Origin: CAYWNA01 sp964459305
GTDB lineage: Bacteria; Planctomycetota; Planctomycetia; Pirellulales; Pirellulaceae
DNA: 19,650 nt
Direction of reading: 5' to 3'
Assembly: GCA_964459305.1 (NCBI GenBank)
Contig: CAYWNA010000253.1
Span: forward strand, 1 to 19,650
In this document: positions 6,704 to 15,329 of the stretch, one piece after another
Numbering within the stretch: the stretch's first letter is position 1
Layout of the letters: the number at the start of each line of letters is the position of its first letter
The notes under the pieces: generated by a model
The model's input: only the letters and a program-made list of their open reading frames with translations
Databases searched by the model: none
What the model was told of the DNA's origin: nothing
Program-made: the position numbers and the translations under genes

Positions 6704-7927
6704 TCACATCTCAAGCCCCTGGTCCTTGGCGATCCGCCCAAGTTCTGCCAATAGATCGCTGGGAGTTTGGTAGCGATTCTCTGGAGGCTTGGCCAGCATG
6801 CGGACCACGGCGTCTTCGAAGATGTCGGGCATCGACGGTTGCAGTTCTTTGGGTAGAACCAACGGTTCGTCTCGGATTTTGGATACCAGCTCTTTCAACG
6901 AACTGGCCTCGTAGGGCGGTCGTCCCGTGAGCAGTGCATAGACAACGGCCCCTAGACTGTAGATGTCGGCGCGATGGTCAAGATTCTTGGAGCTGCGGGT
7001 ACGTTCGGGCGACATGTAGGCCACTTCGCCGGCGCCGGGGCGGGCGACTTGCTTGGCAGGAGTCCCTTCCAGCGCTGCCACATGCATCAAATCGCCCAGC
7101 TTGGTCGCTTTGTCTTCCTTGGTGACCAGGATATTCCGTGGTGTGATGTTGCGGTGGATGAATTGGTGTTTGTGCGCGACCTCAAGTGCGCGGCCCACAT
7201 GGACCGCGACACGAAACGCGGTGCGCCAGTCGACCTTCTCGGGCGATTCGATGCGCTTGATCACATCGCTCACGCTTTCGCCTTCGACCAGTTCCATGGC
7301 GGTCCACCAATACGGTCCGCTTCGGCTGGCGTGGTAAATGCGTACGATGTTTGGGTGGCGTACGGGGAACATCATCTTCATCGTCTGGACGAAACGTTTC
7401 ATTCCGACTGTGTCTCGTGCGATGTCCGGCCAGAGGACCTTCAACGCCAAGAATTCTCCCGATTCCACGCTTATCGCCTGAAAGACGGTGCCCGACTTGC
7501 CGTGGGCCAAGACCTCCATGATGTGGTAGCAATGGATCGTTTTGCCCGCCAAGTCGTCCAGCTCGTGCTTCGGCGCCGGTTGCGCCTCGACCACAACCTT
7601 GGGTTTCGCAGCAGGCTTGGGCTCGTCAGACGGCGCTGCGGTTTCGAATCGGATCTCTGTGTCGCCCACACGAATCACGTCGCCCGGTTGCAGGAGCCGC
7701 TCATCGATTCGTTCTTTATTCAGGAAGGTGCCCGCTGTGCTGTTGCAGTCAGCCAGGATCACGTTATCACGGTCGGCTCGAAGTTGGCAGTGGATTCGTG
7801 ACACGCAAGGGTCTTTCAGCCGAGCGGTGGCAGTTTTCCCGCGCCCGAACACCAAGGTCTCGCCTTCGGTGAATGAAAACGAGCGACCTTTGTCGGGCCC
7901 CGCAGTAATCGCCAATTTCATCGACAT
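6704..7927 (-). CDS. FHA-domain protein pseudokinase
   Basis: The 407-residue protein begins with a forkhead-associated domain (about 3-97) with the phosphothreonine-binding landmarks GRG (28-30), SRIH (43-46) and NSTAGTFLN (62-70). A Pro/Ala-rich linker (98-122) leads to a protein-kinase fold (about 134-400). Lys163 (ALK), PNIVRIYH, Asn265, Asp279, SPER and DIYSLGAVVYALLTGRPPY are kept, but the catalytic loop reads HRNITPRN: the catalytic Asp is Asn260 and the catalytic Lys is Thr262. The DFG motif is DLM and the Gly-rich loop is AHGKSGTVF. It is therefore probably a pseudokinase, perhaps an adaptor or allosteric partner for the active kinase encoded 22 bp downstream. The ATG at 7927 is chosen because GAGG precedes it by five bases and the FHA fold starts there; the open frame to 8842 runs antisense through the aminotransferase and is spurious. 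It has no membrane segment and is likely cytoplasmic. Confidence 0.9.
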   Translation of the reverse strand: MSMKLAITAGPDKGRSFSFTEGETLVFGRGKTATARLKDPCVSRIHCQLRADRDNVILADCNSTAGTFLNKERIDERLLQPGDVIRVGDTEIRFETAAPSDEPKPAAKPKVVVEAQPAPKHELDDLAGKTIHCYHIMEVLAHGKSGTVFQAISVESGEFLALKVLWPDIARDTVGMKRFVQTMKMMFPVRHPNIVRIYHASRSGPYWWTAMELVEGESVSDVIKRIESPEKVDWRTAFRVAVHVGRALEVAHKHQFIHRNITPRNILVTKEDKATKLGDLMHVAALEGTPAKQVARPGAGEVAYMSPERTRSSKNLDHRADIYSLGAVVYALLTGRPPYEASSLKELVSKIRDEPLVLPKELQPSMPDIFEDAVVRMLAKPPENRYQTPSDLLAELGRIAKDQGLEM

Positions 7928-7975
7928 GAGTACCTCACTGACTGGCTGCAAACGTAGTCGGTTACCGTTCAGACC

Positions 7976-8004
7976 AATATAGTGGTATCGTGTGTCGTCG
8001 GAAA
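7976..8004 (-). promoter_or_regulatory. Possible sigma70-like promoter for the kinase operon
   Basis: On the minus strand TTTCCG (7999-8004) is separated by 17 bp from TATATT (7976-7981), about 48 bp upstream of the pseudokinase ATG. The -10 is good and the -35 is poor, so this is a suggestion only. Confidence 0.3.
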
Positions 8005-8034
8005 CTACACGCAACTCGGCGCTGGAATGGGTTT

Positions 8035-8101
8035 GTAGCTGAATTCGGAAGAATTCAGGTGGATCGCGCCCCCCCGCCTGAATTCTCGCGAATCCAGCTA
8101 C
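8035..8101. repeat. 67-bp palindromic repeat element with 28-bp arms
   Basis: Arms at 8035-8062 and 8074-8101 begin and end with GTAGCTG/CAGCTAC and carry GAATTCAGG/CCTGAATTC near the centre. They pair with about four mismatches around an 11-bp loop (ATCGCGCCCCC). It lies between divergent genes and has no coding content. It looks like a dispersed REP/BIME-type element of the genome. Confidence 0.75.
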
Positions 8102-8287
8102 GAGTCTTGTCGATGAATCCTTGCCGTTCCGCAGAACCGTTCTTGCGCCCCACGCAACACGGCTCACCGCGACGCGGTTTCCCTTTTTGTGGAATCCGGT
8201 TATTCTGGCATCTCGCCGTAGGTCCTGCTTGCTGAGTGGGATCTCTCCTGATCCACGAACACACAATATATCCCTCGTTGGAGAGAA

Positions 8288-9556
8288 ATGACCACACAGC
8301 CCTCGGTCTCTGCGGACCTGGATTCGACTCGCGACGATGCTCCGGAAAAGCCCTTTGAGGTCCGGCTTGCCTCGCGAGTGAACCGATTGCCCCCATATAT
8401 GTTCGGGCGAATCAACAACTTGCTGTACGAAAAACGTCGCGCCGGTTCCGACGTTATCGACTTGGGGATGGGAAATCCGTCGGATCCGCCTGAGGATGAC
8501 GTGATTCGCAAGCTGAACGAAGCAGCCGCCGATCCACGCAATCACGGCTACAGCAAATCCAACGGGATACTGAACTTGCGCCGCGAAGTGGCCAGCAAGT
8601 ACCTGAAACGTTATGGAGCGCGGCTGGACCCAGAGTCCGAAGTGATGGTTTGCCTGGGCTCGAAAGAGGGCTTCAGCCATATGTGTCTGGCCTTGATGGG
8701 GCCGGGCGACACAGCGATTGTGTCGAATCCATACTTTCCGGTCCACATGTATGCTGTAGCGCTGGCGGCTGGCAATGTCATCGCACTGGAAGTCGCCGAC
8801 AGCGAGAAGTTTCTGTCGAACATTGCCTACACGTGCGAACATCTATACCCGGTGCCCAAGCTTCTGATCATCTGCTATCCGCACAATCCGTCGACGGTCA
8901 CGATCGAACCGGAGTTCTATGTCGAGGTCGTGAAGCTGGCCAAACGCTACGGCTTCATGGTGATCAGCGATTTTGCCTACGCAGACGTCGCCTTCGACGG
9001 ATACCGTCCGCCGAGCTTCCTCGCTGCCCCTGGTGCCATCGACGTGGGTGTGGAGTTCACGACGATGAGCAAGGGCTACAACATGGCCGGTTGGCGGGTC
9101 GGCTTTTGTTGCGGCAATGCGGAAATGCTTCGAGGGCTGGGCGTGATCAAGGGCTACTACGACTATGGGATGTTCCAGGCGATTCAGATCGCCGCCATCG
9201 TGGCTTTGCGTCATACCGAGGCCGCCGTCGAGGCTCAGGCCGAGTTGTATCAGGGACGCCGCGACGTGTTGGTCGAGGGCCTGCGGCGCATCGGCTGGGA
9301 TGTGGACAAACCGAAGGCCGGCATGTTCGTCTGGGCGAAGGTCCCTGAACCGTGGGCCAGCCAAATGAGCACCATGGATTTCGCGATGATGCTGTTGGAG
9401 AAAGGCGATGTGGCCGTCAGCCCAGGCAGCGGTTTCGGCGAAGCTGGAGAGGGATTCGTGCGTCTGGCACTCGTGGAAAACGAGAACCGCCTTCGCCAAG
9501 CCGTCCGCCTAATCGGGCGCTGTCTGGAGCGGGAAGCCAAGGCAGTGATGTCGTAG
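8288..9556 (+). CDS. alaC: PLP-dependent class I/II aminotransferase, AlaC-like (alanine/glutamate family)
   Basis: The 422-residue protein is a fold-type I aminotransferase. It resembles Escherichia coli AlaC (glutamate-pyruvate transaminase) through PPYMFGRINNL (35-45), DLGMGNPSDP (58-67), HGYSKSNGILNLRR, GSKEGFSHM, FAYADVAFDGY (229-239) and TTMSKGYNMAGWRVGF (258-273). Lys262 is the Schiff-base lysine, Asp228 and Tyr231 contact the cofactor ring, and Asn200-Pro201 is the conserved NP (here NPST). The length fits the family. AlaC-type enzymes interconvert pyruvate and glutamate with alanine and 2-oxoglutarate, but relatives include LL-diaminopimelate and other aminotransferases, so the symbol denotes homology and the substrate is unproven. 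The ATG at 8288 follows GGAG by four bases. The gene is transcribed alone, diverging from the kinase operon and converging on the giant dockerin gene. It is presumably cytoplasmic. Confidence 0.9.
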   Translation: MTTQPSVSADLDSTRDDAPEKPFEVRLASRVNRLPPYMFGRINNLLYEKRRAGSDVIDLGMGNPSDPPEDDVIRKLNEAAADPRNHGYSKSNGILNLRREVASKYLKRYGARLDPESEVMVCLGSKEGFSHMCLALMGPGDTAIVSNPYFPVHMYAVALAAGNVIALEVADSEKFLSNIAYTCEHLYPVPKLLIICYPHNPSTVTIEPEFYVEVVKLAKRYGFMVISDFAYADVAFDGYRPPSFLAAPGAIDVGVEFTTMSKGYNMAGWRVGFCCGNAEMLRGLGVIKGYYDYGMFQAIQIAAIVALRHTEAAVEAQAELYQGRRDVLVEGLRRIGWDVDKPKAGMFVWAKVPEPWASQMSTMDFAMMLLEKGDVAVSPGSGFGEAGEGFVRLALVENENRLRQAVRLIGRCLEREAKAVMS

Positions 9557-9576
9557 AGTACATTGAGATCGGCGCG

Positions 9577-9609
9577 AAAAAACGCCCGGCGGTTACAGAC
9601 CGTCGGGCG
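9577..9609 (-). terminator. Intrinsic terminator of the giant dockerin gene
   Basis: CGCCCGGCGG (9583-9592) and CCGTCGGGCG (9600-9609) form a 10-bp stem with one G-T pair and a 7-nt loop. Read on the minus strand, the stem is followed directly by six T residues (AAAAAA at 9577-9582 on the plus strand). It lies 42 bp past the stop of the 9652-15108 gene. On the plus strand it could also slow transcription leaving the aminotransferase, but without a T run. Confidence 0.85.
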
Positions 9610-9651
9610 GATTGAATTCAGCGACTGCTTTTTCGCAGAAAGCGGACTCCG

Positions 9652-12600
9652 TCAGCCCACAATTCCACTCAGGAGGTAATCGACGGCGGAGGCATAGTCC
9701 GAGGCGTCTCCCGCGGCTGCTACCGTTTCGACGGTCTGGTCATCCACCGACGGCGGTGCCTGGTCCTCCACGGGCTGTGCACTTCGGGCCACGTCCGTTG
9801 CTTCGCCTTCGCCCGATCCGCTGTGCGACGGCAGTCCGAAGTCTTGAGGCGTGCCGAATATACGATAGACCTCACCCTTCTGCATCAGACTGTTGGCAAC
9901 TTGGCTCGTGTCGATCGTCCGGACGACATCGCCCGCCGCCGTATCCACCACGTTGAAAACGCCGGGAGCTGTTTGCCCGACGAGTGTGTAGCCATCCCAC
10001 GCTTCGAGGTTGATAAACCACGGCACGTCCCCGGTGGTGGGATCTACTGAGAACATTAATCCTGACCGGAGAGAGGGATCGTTCTGCAAGTAGGATTGCA
10101 GTAGGAATCCTGCGCCCAAGTTCTCGACGGCACGAATGTTATCCGCCGCGACCGCGGGTGCATCTTCGGGCGACGTGCCGGCCGGAACACCACCGAACGC
10201 CTCGCCGAAGTTGTTGCCCGTGCCCTGCGTGCCGGTCGCGTGTCCAAGCAGATTCGAACTGACGCCTATCTTATCATTCGCCACCACCTGACCGCCTTGA
10301 TGGCCCACCGTCTCGGCGCCGTCGCGATAGAAATCGAGCTGAGTCTCCGAAATCGTAAGGGTTCCGCCATCGCCGGGCATCACATCGACGAATTCGTAGT
10401 ACCCGTTCGGGTCCGTCGTGACGGGTTGCGCACTGATCGGTTGGCCATCGATGCCCGTGCCGCTGACTTCAATGGTCACACCGCCGATACCCCGCTCCCA
10501 AGTATCCTTCTGGCCGTTGCCGTTGCTGTCGATGTACACATACCCGGAATACGTGCTCAATACCACATCGCGGATCTGAACCGTGCCGATCGCCGTCTTC
10601 GGATCACTCGCGCCGCCCGTCTCTCCATTGTCCGTGACTTCGTAGGTGACCTCATGGAGGTGAGTGGTGCCGAAGTCGCCAGGCACAGTAAAGACAATCT
10701 GACCATTGACCAGCGCGACGTAGTTACTGCCGCTGACCGACGTGACCGTAAGCGTCTGGCCACTCTCGTTGCTCGGTCCTGGCGAGTCGTTCTGCGTAAG
10801 CACCGTCGGACTGAATGTGACCTCAGTCCCCGGGGCCGGATTGGGATCGGTCAACAACAGATCCCTTGTTGTTGTCGGTGCATCGTTCACTTCCGTCACG
10901 TTGACGGTCACGGTTCCCGTGGCCTCCTTGGGGTCGGGTTGTCCCAGGGTGGTTCCATTGTCCCTCACCGTATAAGTGAACGTGTCCAGCGGAGGCTCGT
11001 CCACCGTGTTGAAATCGGTGTCCGGCGGGGTGTAGGTGAAGGTGCCGATTCCGTCTGACGTCACCGTTCCGCCGCGAGTGGTCGTGGCGTCATAGCCCAC
11101 GATAGTCAGCGTTTGATTGCCATCTTCATTCGGACCGGCCGAATCGTTCGCTAGAGGGTTGATGTTCGACAGCGTGCCACCTTCGGCCCCCGTCACGTTG
11201 TCATTTTGCGGAATCGGAGTATCGTTTCGGTCGACGACTTCGATGGTGAGCGAGTCCGTGTCGCTCAGTGGTGTACCTGTCAGGCTGTTGTTGGTGCCTT
11301 CGGAATTGCCTTGGTCGTTGGTGGTGATCGTTAGGGTGATCAGGCCGTCGACATTGCTGTTGTGGCCCGATGGCGGCGTAAAAGTCATTCCGTTCAGGGC
11401 GGCGTTGATGTTGGCGACGGTGTTGTTCAACGTGAAGGAACTGCCTGGCTGGCCGCCGCTGAGCGTCAGCGTTCCTTTGTCCACGGCGCCTGACACTTGA
11501 ACGATGTTGGGTCCCGCATCAGCGTCGGTGATCGAAATACCGTTGGGGATCACGTTGGTACTGGAAAACGTGAACGGCGCGTCCTCGTCGGTCGTCTGAT
11601 TGCCCGGCAATGTATTGACCGGCGCGTCGTTCACGCCCGTGACGCTAACCGTGAACTCGCCCTCGTCCGTTAGCGGATCGGCCGCGCCATTCGTGTTCCC
11701 ATCGTCCTGGACCGTGTAAGTGATGATCGCATCACCGACGAAATCCTGGAGGGGATCGAACACCACGTTGCTGCCGACGATGTTTGCGGACCCATTGGTC
11801 GTGCTCACACTGGTGATCGTCAGCGTCTGACCGCTTTCGTTGGTCGGTCCTCTTAGATCGTTATTGGTCAAATCCGCGATGGCGATCGTCTTGGTTGTCT
11901 CTTCGTTTGTGGTAAAGCCCGTGTCGTCCACAGCCGTCGGTTTGTCGTTGACCTCGGTCACCGTGATGGAGGCGATCTGGCTGTTTGTTCCACCCGCCAA
12001 TCCATCATCGACGGCGATGGTCAGCGTGGCCGTCCCATCCGCCGGCGTGTTGAAATCGGCTGTGGGATCGTACGTGAGGCCGGCAAGCACGGCGTTGATC
12101 GCAGACACGCTACCATTGAAGGCCAGCGTGCCGTCAGAACCGTCGTTGTCGGTGAACATCACTCCATTCGCCGCTACGCCGATCGAGCCATTGGTGGCAG
12201 TGAGCGAGACAGCCACATCGTTCCCTTCGACGTCATTGATGGAGACGGTGCTTCCGTTCGTGAACGCCAGCGAGTTGTCCTCGGCAACCGTCGCCGTGGT
12301 TGGCGCCGTAATCGCCGGAGCGTCGTTGACCGGCGTCACCTCAACGGTGAAGGATTGCGAGGTCGAGGCATCGTCCGCGTTGCCTGGAATCCCGTCCAAG
12401 CCGGCGTCGGTCACGGTGACCGTCACGGTGGCATTACCCGTCTGGTTCAGAACGGGCGTGTAGCTCAAAGAACCTGTGGCGCCCGGCGACGTGTAGTTGA
12501 CCGTCGGATTGGGAATCAGGCCGGTGTTGCTGCTGGCGGCCGTGACCGAAAGTACCTGGCTCTCCAGCGGCCCCGCGGAGATTCCTTCCAGGTTCACTGA

Positions 12601-15108
12601 CTGCGCCGTGTCTTCCGAGGTCGTCTGATTGGAGATTGCATCAAGTGTCGGCACGTCGTTGCTGGCCGTGACGTTGACGGTCACGTCCGCCGTTGGATCC
12701 GCCAGGGGATCATGGGGATTAACGTCTTCAACCTCGTAGGTGAACGTGTCCGGACCGAAGAAATTTGGAGCGGGGGTGTAGTGGAGGCTGGTTCCGTCGT
12801 TCCTTACGGTTCCGCCGTTGGACGTTTGAGCCGAATTACCTTGAGCTATGGTCTGTCCGTCAATCTTTACAATCGAAAGCGTTCCATTCACAGTAGGCCG
12901 GTCGTTCGTAAGAACATCCAGTGTCTCGCCATTAGAGTCATCCTCGGCGACTGTGTGGCCATCGTCGACCGCCTTGGGCCGAGCGGTCGGGGCGACGTCG
13001 AGGGTAACGGTGTCGGGAATGTCACCGCCGCCGCCGGTCCCGTTATTCCCCTGGTCGTTGACGGTGATAGACAGAGTGTCCCCACCGGAGTAGTCGGTAT
13101 TAGGGGTGTAAGTAAGGCCGTTGACCGCCGTATTGATGCTGGTGAGCGGCCCTGTGAACGTCATGCTCGGATCATTCGTGCCGTCCCCAGTGCCGCCGCT
13201 GAAATCAAGCCCGCCGGTTCCGCCGAGCGACAGGTTGCCCTGCCCAACGGAAAGGGACACGCGCAAATCGTCGCTCTCGACGTCAATGTCGGCGAACGAG
13301 ATCCCGGTAATGGAGTTGCTCGATGAGTTTTCATCGACGGTCTGCGTGCCGCCAGGGACCGTGAGCGTAGGATCGTCGTTGACGGCCGTAACGCTGACGG
13401 CGAATTCTTTGGACACGGATGCGTTGTCGCCGGCTGTGGCGAGGATGTTGTCGAGGCCTCCGTCGGTCACGGTGACGGTGATGGTGGCATTGCCGGATTG
13501 GTTAGCCACCGGCGTGTAGTTCAAAGAACCCGTGCCGCCCGGCGATGTGTAGTTGACCGTGGGATTGGGAATCAGGCCCGTATTGTTGCTGGTGGCGGAA
13601 ACTTGGAGTGGCTGACTTTCGTTTATGCCCGCGGTGATACCCGTCAGACTCACTGTCTGCTGGGGTGCATCCTCCTGAATCGCGGCGGGATTCGGAATAT
13701 CGCCCAGCGTCGGCGGATCGTTCACCGCGTTAATGGTGACGTTCACCGTCCCCGTCTTCGTCACGCCGGCGCCATCGGACAGGATGTACGTGAAAGAGTC
13801 CGAACCGGTCTCTCCTGCGTTGGCCTTATACTCCAAAACCTGGACACCCCCGCCCAAATCCTTAACCGTAACCGTCCCTTTGGAGGCACTGAACGTTTGC
13901 GTTGGGATTGTCAGTGAACGACCGTTGAGCGGAATATTGACCGAGGTGTTGACGAATTCGATCATATTTTCGGGCACGATCGATCCCGTTAGCGTACCCT
14001 GACCACCTGTACCGAACCCCGTATTGCCGAACGCCAGCATCTCCGTCCCGGCGGCCGCACCCCCGTGCGTGCTGGGACCGCCGGCGGTGATCGTCTTCAC
14101 GCCGGAAATCAACTCGTCGTTGGCCAACACATCGACTTCCACCGTACCATTTTCGTCAAGACTTGCGGTATCATCGAAGGCCACGATGGATACCGGCGTC
14201 AATTGGAGGTCGAATACGAATTGCGGATTCGACCCCAGCGGTGCTGTCGACAACTGAAAAGCTCCGATGTCATTGACTATACCGGGGGTACTTACATCGC
14301 CCTTCGGACCGTTGGAGTAGATGTAACTCCTCAGGTCACCGTTCGTAAAGATGTCCCCGTTTCGGTAGGCCACGGGGTAACCCAAATCTCCAACTTGCAG
14401 TTCCACGCCGGGGTCCAGGTCAGACGACCCTGGGGGAACGCTGAAGGCGGGTATGGTGAAGCCGCTCGCCGGAGACACATACGTCAGGTCGAAATCCAGA
14501 TAGGAGGCGAAAATACCCAGATTGTTCGAGGGATTCGCATCGCCATCTCCATCATCGGTGCGGATGTCCTGGACGCGGGTCTCGACGCGAAACTTGGTAC
14601 CAACGTCCACATCCGGAATCTGATCACCGTCTACGCTTGGTAGCGCAGGACGCGGAGTATTCGGGCTCTGGAAGTCAACGCTGACCTCTTGATCCACAAC
14701 AGGCTTCAGTTCGACACGTGCCAACTCGCCAGCGCCTTCGGCGTTCAGGTGGTTTACTACGCGTAGCACGTCCATCGGCGTTAAATGGTCGTCGCCGTTC
14801 ACGTCGACCATCACCCCTGGATTGTCCTCGCCTTCACTGCTTTCGTTCAAGGCAGCCACATCGCCCAGATGCCTCGCACCGCCCCTGTTCAGCTCGTTAA
14901 TCACAAGCAGAGCGTCCAGAGGGTTGATGTGGGTGTCACCGTCCACATCCTCGGGATTGGAATAGTTGTGCCATGGGTTGGCGGCCAGCAGGACGCGATT
15001 CTCCAACTGTTCCATACCAGCGAGCCTGCGTTGCCGGCGCCTGGAGACGCTGCGTCGCTTGTCGCGCTTCGCTTGACGTACGAGGGAACTGCGGCGGTTC
15101 TGACTCAT
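9652..15108 (-). CDS. Giant secreted protein: LEPR-XLL-type N-terminus, dockerin-like domain, tandem cadherin-like repeats, SdrD B-like domain
   Basis: The 1818-residue protein starts with an Arg-rich stretch and MEQLENRVLLA (32-42), the LEPR-XLL-type motif linked to exported planctomycete proteins. A dockerin type I-like domain follows (about 50-122) with two calcium loops, DVDGDTHINPLDALLVIN and DVNGDDHLTPMDVLRVVN. Residues about 130-310 resemble a cohesin-like beta region but this is uncertain. From about 310 to 1500 there are roughly ten Ig/cadherin-like repeats of the type AVDD...NEE...NDxxG...FTYTVxD, linked by VNDAP-type junctions. An SdrD B-like domain (about 1520-1635; YSGYVYIDSNGNGQKD) and an acidic tail end the protein. 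No membrane anchor is seen. It is probably exported and calcium-stabilised, with an adhesive or scaffold role; no enzyme domain was recognised. AGGAAG lies six bases before the ATG. The dockerin at the N-terminus is the usual planctomycete order. Long plus-strand frames here are shadows of the biased coding sequence. Confidence 0.9.
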   Translation of the reverse strand: MSQNRRSSLVRQAKRDKRRSVSRRRQRRLAGMEQLENRVLLAANPWHNYSNPEDVDGDTHINPLDALLVINELNRGGARHLGDVAALNESSEGEDNPGVMVDVNGDDHLTPMDVLRVVNHLNAEGAGELARVELKPVVDQEVSVDFQSPNTPRPALPSVDGDQIPDVDVGTKFRVETRVQDIRTDDGDGDANPSNNLGIFASYLDFDLTYVSPASGFTIPAFSVPPGSSDLDPGVELQVGDLGYPVAYRNGDIFTNGDLRSYIYSNGPKGDVSTPGIVNDIGAFQLSTAPLGSNPQFVFDLQLTPVSIVAFDDTASLDENGTVEVDVLANDELISGVKTITAGGPSTHGGAAAGTEMLAFGNTGFGTGGQGTLTGSIVPENMIEFVNTSVNIPLNGRSLTIPTQTFSASKGTVTVKDLGGGVQVLEYKANAGETGSDSFTYILSDGAGVTKTGTVNVTINAVNDPPTLGDIPNPAAIQEDAPQQTVSLTGITAGINESQPLQVSATSNNTGLIPNPTVNYTSPGGTGSLNYTPVANQSGNATITVTVTDGGLDNILATAGDNASVSKEFAVSVTAVNDDPTLTVPGGTQTVDENSSSNSITGISFADIDVESDDLRVSLSVGQGNLSLGGTGGLDFSGGTGDGTNDPSMTFTGPLTSINTAVNGLTYTPNTDYSGGDTLSITVNDQGNNGTGGGGDIPDTVTLDVAPTARPKAVDDGHTVAEDDSNGETLDVLTNDRPTVNGTLSIVKIDGQTIAQGNSAQTSNGGTVRNDGTSLHYTPAPNFFGPDTFTYEVEDVNPHDPLADPTADVTVNVTASNDVPTLDAISNQTTSEDTAQSVNLEGISAGPLESQVLSVTAASSNTGLIPNPTVNYTSPGATGSLSYTPVLNQTGNATVTVTVTDAGLDGIPGNADDASTSQSFTVEVTPVNDAPAITAPTTATVAEDNSLAFTNGSTVSINDVEGNDVAVSLTATNGSIGVAANGVMFTDNDGSDGTLAFNGSVSAINAVLAGLTYDPTADFNTPADGTATLTIAVDDGLAGGTNSQIASITVTEVNDKPTAVDDTGFTTNEETTKTIAIADLTNNDLRGPTNESGQTLTITSVSTTNGSANIVGSNVVFDPLQDFVGDAIITYTVQDDGNTNGAADPLTDEGEFTVSVTGVNDAPVNTLPGNQTTDEDAPFTFSSTNVIPNGISITDADAGPNIVQVSGAVDKGTLTLSGGQPGSSFTLNNTVANINAALNGMTFTPPSGHNSNVDGLITLTITTNDQGNSEGTNNSLTGTPLSDTDSLTIEVVDRNDTPIPQNDNVTGAEGGTLSNINPLANDSAGPNEDGNQTLTIVGYDATTTRGGTVTSDGIGTFTYTPPDTDFNTVDEPPLDTFTYTVRDNGTTLGQPDPKEATGTVTVNVTEVNDAPTTTRDLLLTDPNPAPGTEVTFSPTVLTQNDSPGPSNESGQTLTVTSVSGSNYVALVNGQIVFTVPGDFGTTHLHEVTYEVTDNGETGGASDPKTAIGTVQIRDVVLSTYSGYVYIDSNGNGQKDTWERGIGGVTIEVSGTGIDGQPISAQPVTTDPNGYYEFVDVMPGDGGTLTISETQLDFYRDGAETVGHQGGQVVANDKIGVSSNLLGHATGTQGTGNNFGEAFGGVPAGTSPEDAPAVAADNIRAVENLGAGFLLQSYLQNDPSLRSGLMFSVDPTTGDVPWFINLEAWDGYTLVGQTAPGVFNVVDTAAGDVVRTIDTSQVANSLMQKGEVYRIFGTPQDFGLPSHSGSGEGEATDVARSAQPVEDQAPPSVDDQTVETVAAAGDASDYASAVDYLLSGIVG
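12405..12535 (-). repeat. Internal direct repeat of the giant gene, copy 1
   Basis: This 131-bp stretch matches 13461-13591 with no gap at an exact offset of 1056 bp (352 codons); by eye about 110 of 131 positions agree. It encodes the segment TGLIPNPTVNYTSPGATGSL and the following TVTVTDAGLD. The in-frame offset points to duplication of a multi-domain block. Confidence 0.85.
13461..13591 (-). repeat. Internal direct repeat of the giant gene, copy 2
   Basis: This is the partner of 12405-12535, encoding TGLIPNPTVNYTSPGGTGSL and the following TITVTDGGLD. Neighbouring parts of the two domain units are much less alike in amino-acid sequence, so conservation is concentrated in this core. Confidence 0.85.
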
Positions 15109-15190
15109 TGTTTTCTTCCTGATTCGCGTATGACCTGAACGGGATCAGCTACCGAACTGTTACGGGCAAAAACCAACCAACACCTTGGGA

Positions 15191-15221
15191 CGTAGTTAGT
15201 GCCTAAACCAAGCGTAGTTAG
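15191..15221. promoter_or_regulatory. Paired 9-bp direct repeats upstream of the giant gene (possible operator)
   Basis: CGTAGTTAG occurs at 15191-15199 and 15213-15221, start to start 22 bp, about two helical turns, and 83-113 bp before the giant gene ATG. Such spacing suits a dimeric regulator binding one DNA face. It may be chance. Confidence 0.3.
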
Positions 15222-15329
15222 ATGTCGTAGAAATTTCAACAATTTGCAGGTCGATCAGTCGCCCCGGAAGCGAACTTGCCGAAACCAACAGCTCGCCTGG
15301 GCATCTCACGGTCAACCGTGCGGATTGGT

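Larger units (their letters stand above)
7928..8287. other. Divergent intergenic region between the pseudokinase and aminotransferase genes
   Basis: The 360 bp hold the minus-strand promoter candidate (7976-8004), a 67-bp palindromic repeat (8035-8101) and a small imperfect inverted repeat, GTGGGATC at 8236-8243 and GATCCAC at 8250-8256, about 30 bp before the aminotransferase start. The last could be an operator. No clear plus-strand -35/-10 pair was found. GGAG at 8280-8283 serves as the aminotransferase ribosome-binding site. Confidence 0.4.

Noticed and set aside
8166..8190. Hairpin ACCGC-GAC-GCGGT followed by a T-rich tract, resembling a plus-strand terminator
   Set aside because: No plus-strand gene lies upstream and the stem is only 5 bp.
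7928..8842. N-terminal extension of the FHA pseudokinase frame to 8842
   Set aside because: The extension is antisense to the aminotransferase and crosses a palindromic repeat; the ATG at 7927 has a ribosome-binding site and starts the FHA domain.
10240..14643. Several long plus-strand frames (for example 10240-11058 and 12712-13326)
   Set aside because: They are shadows of the repetitive, Thr/Asp/Gly/Val-rich giant gene on the minus strand and resemble its reverse-frame composition.
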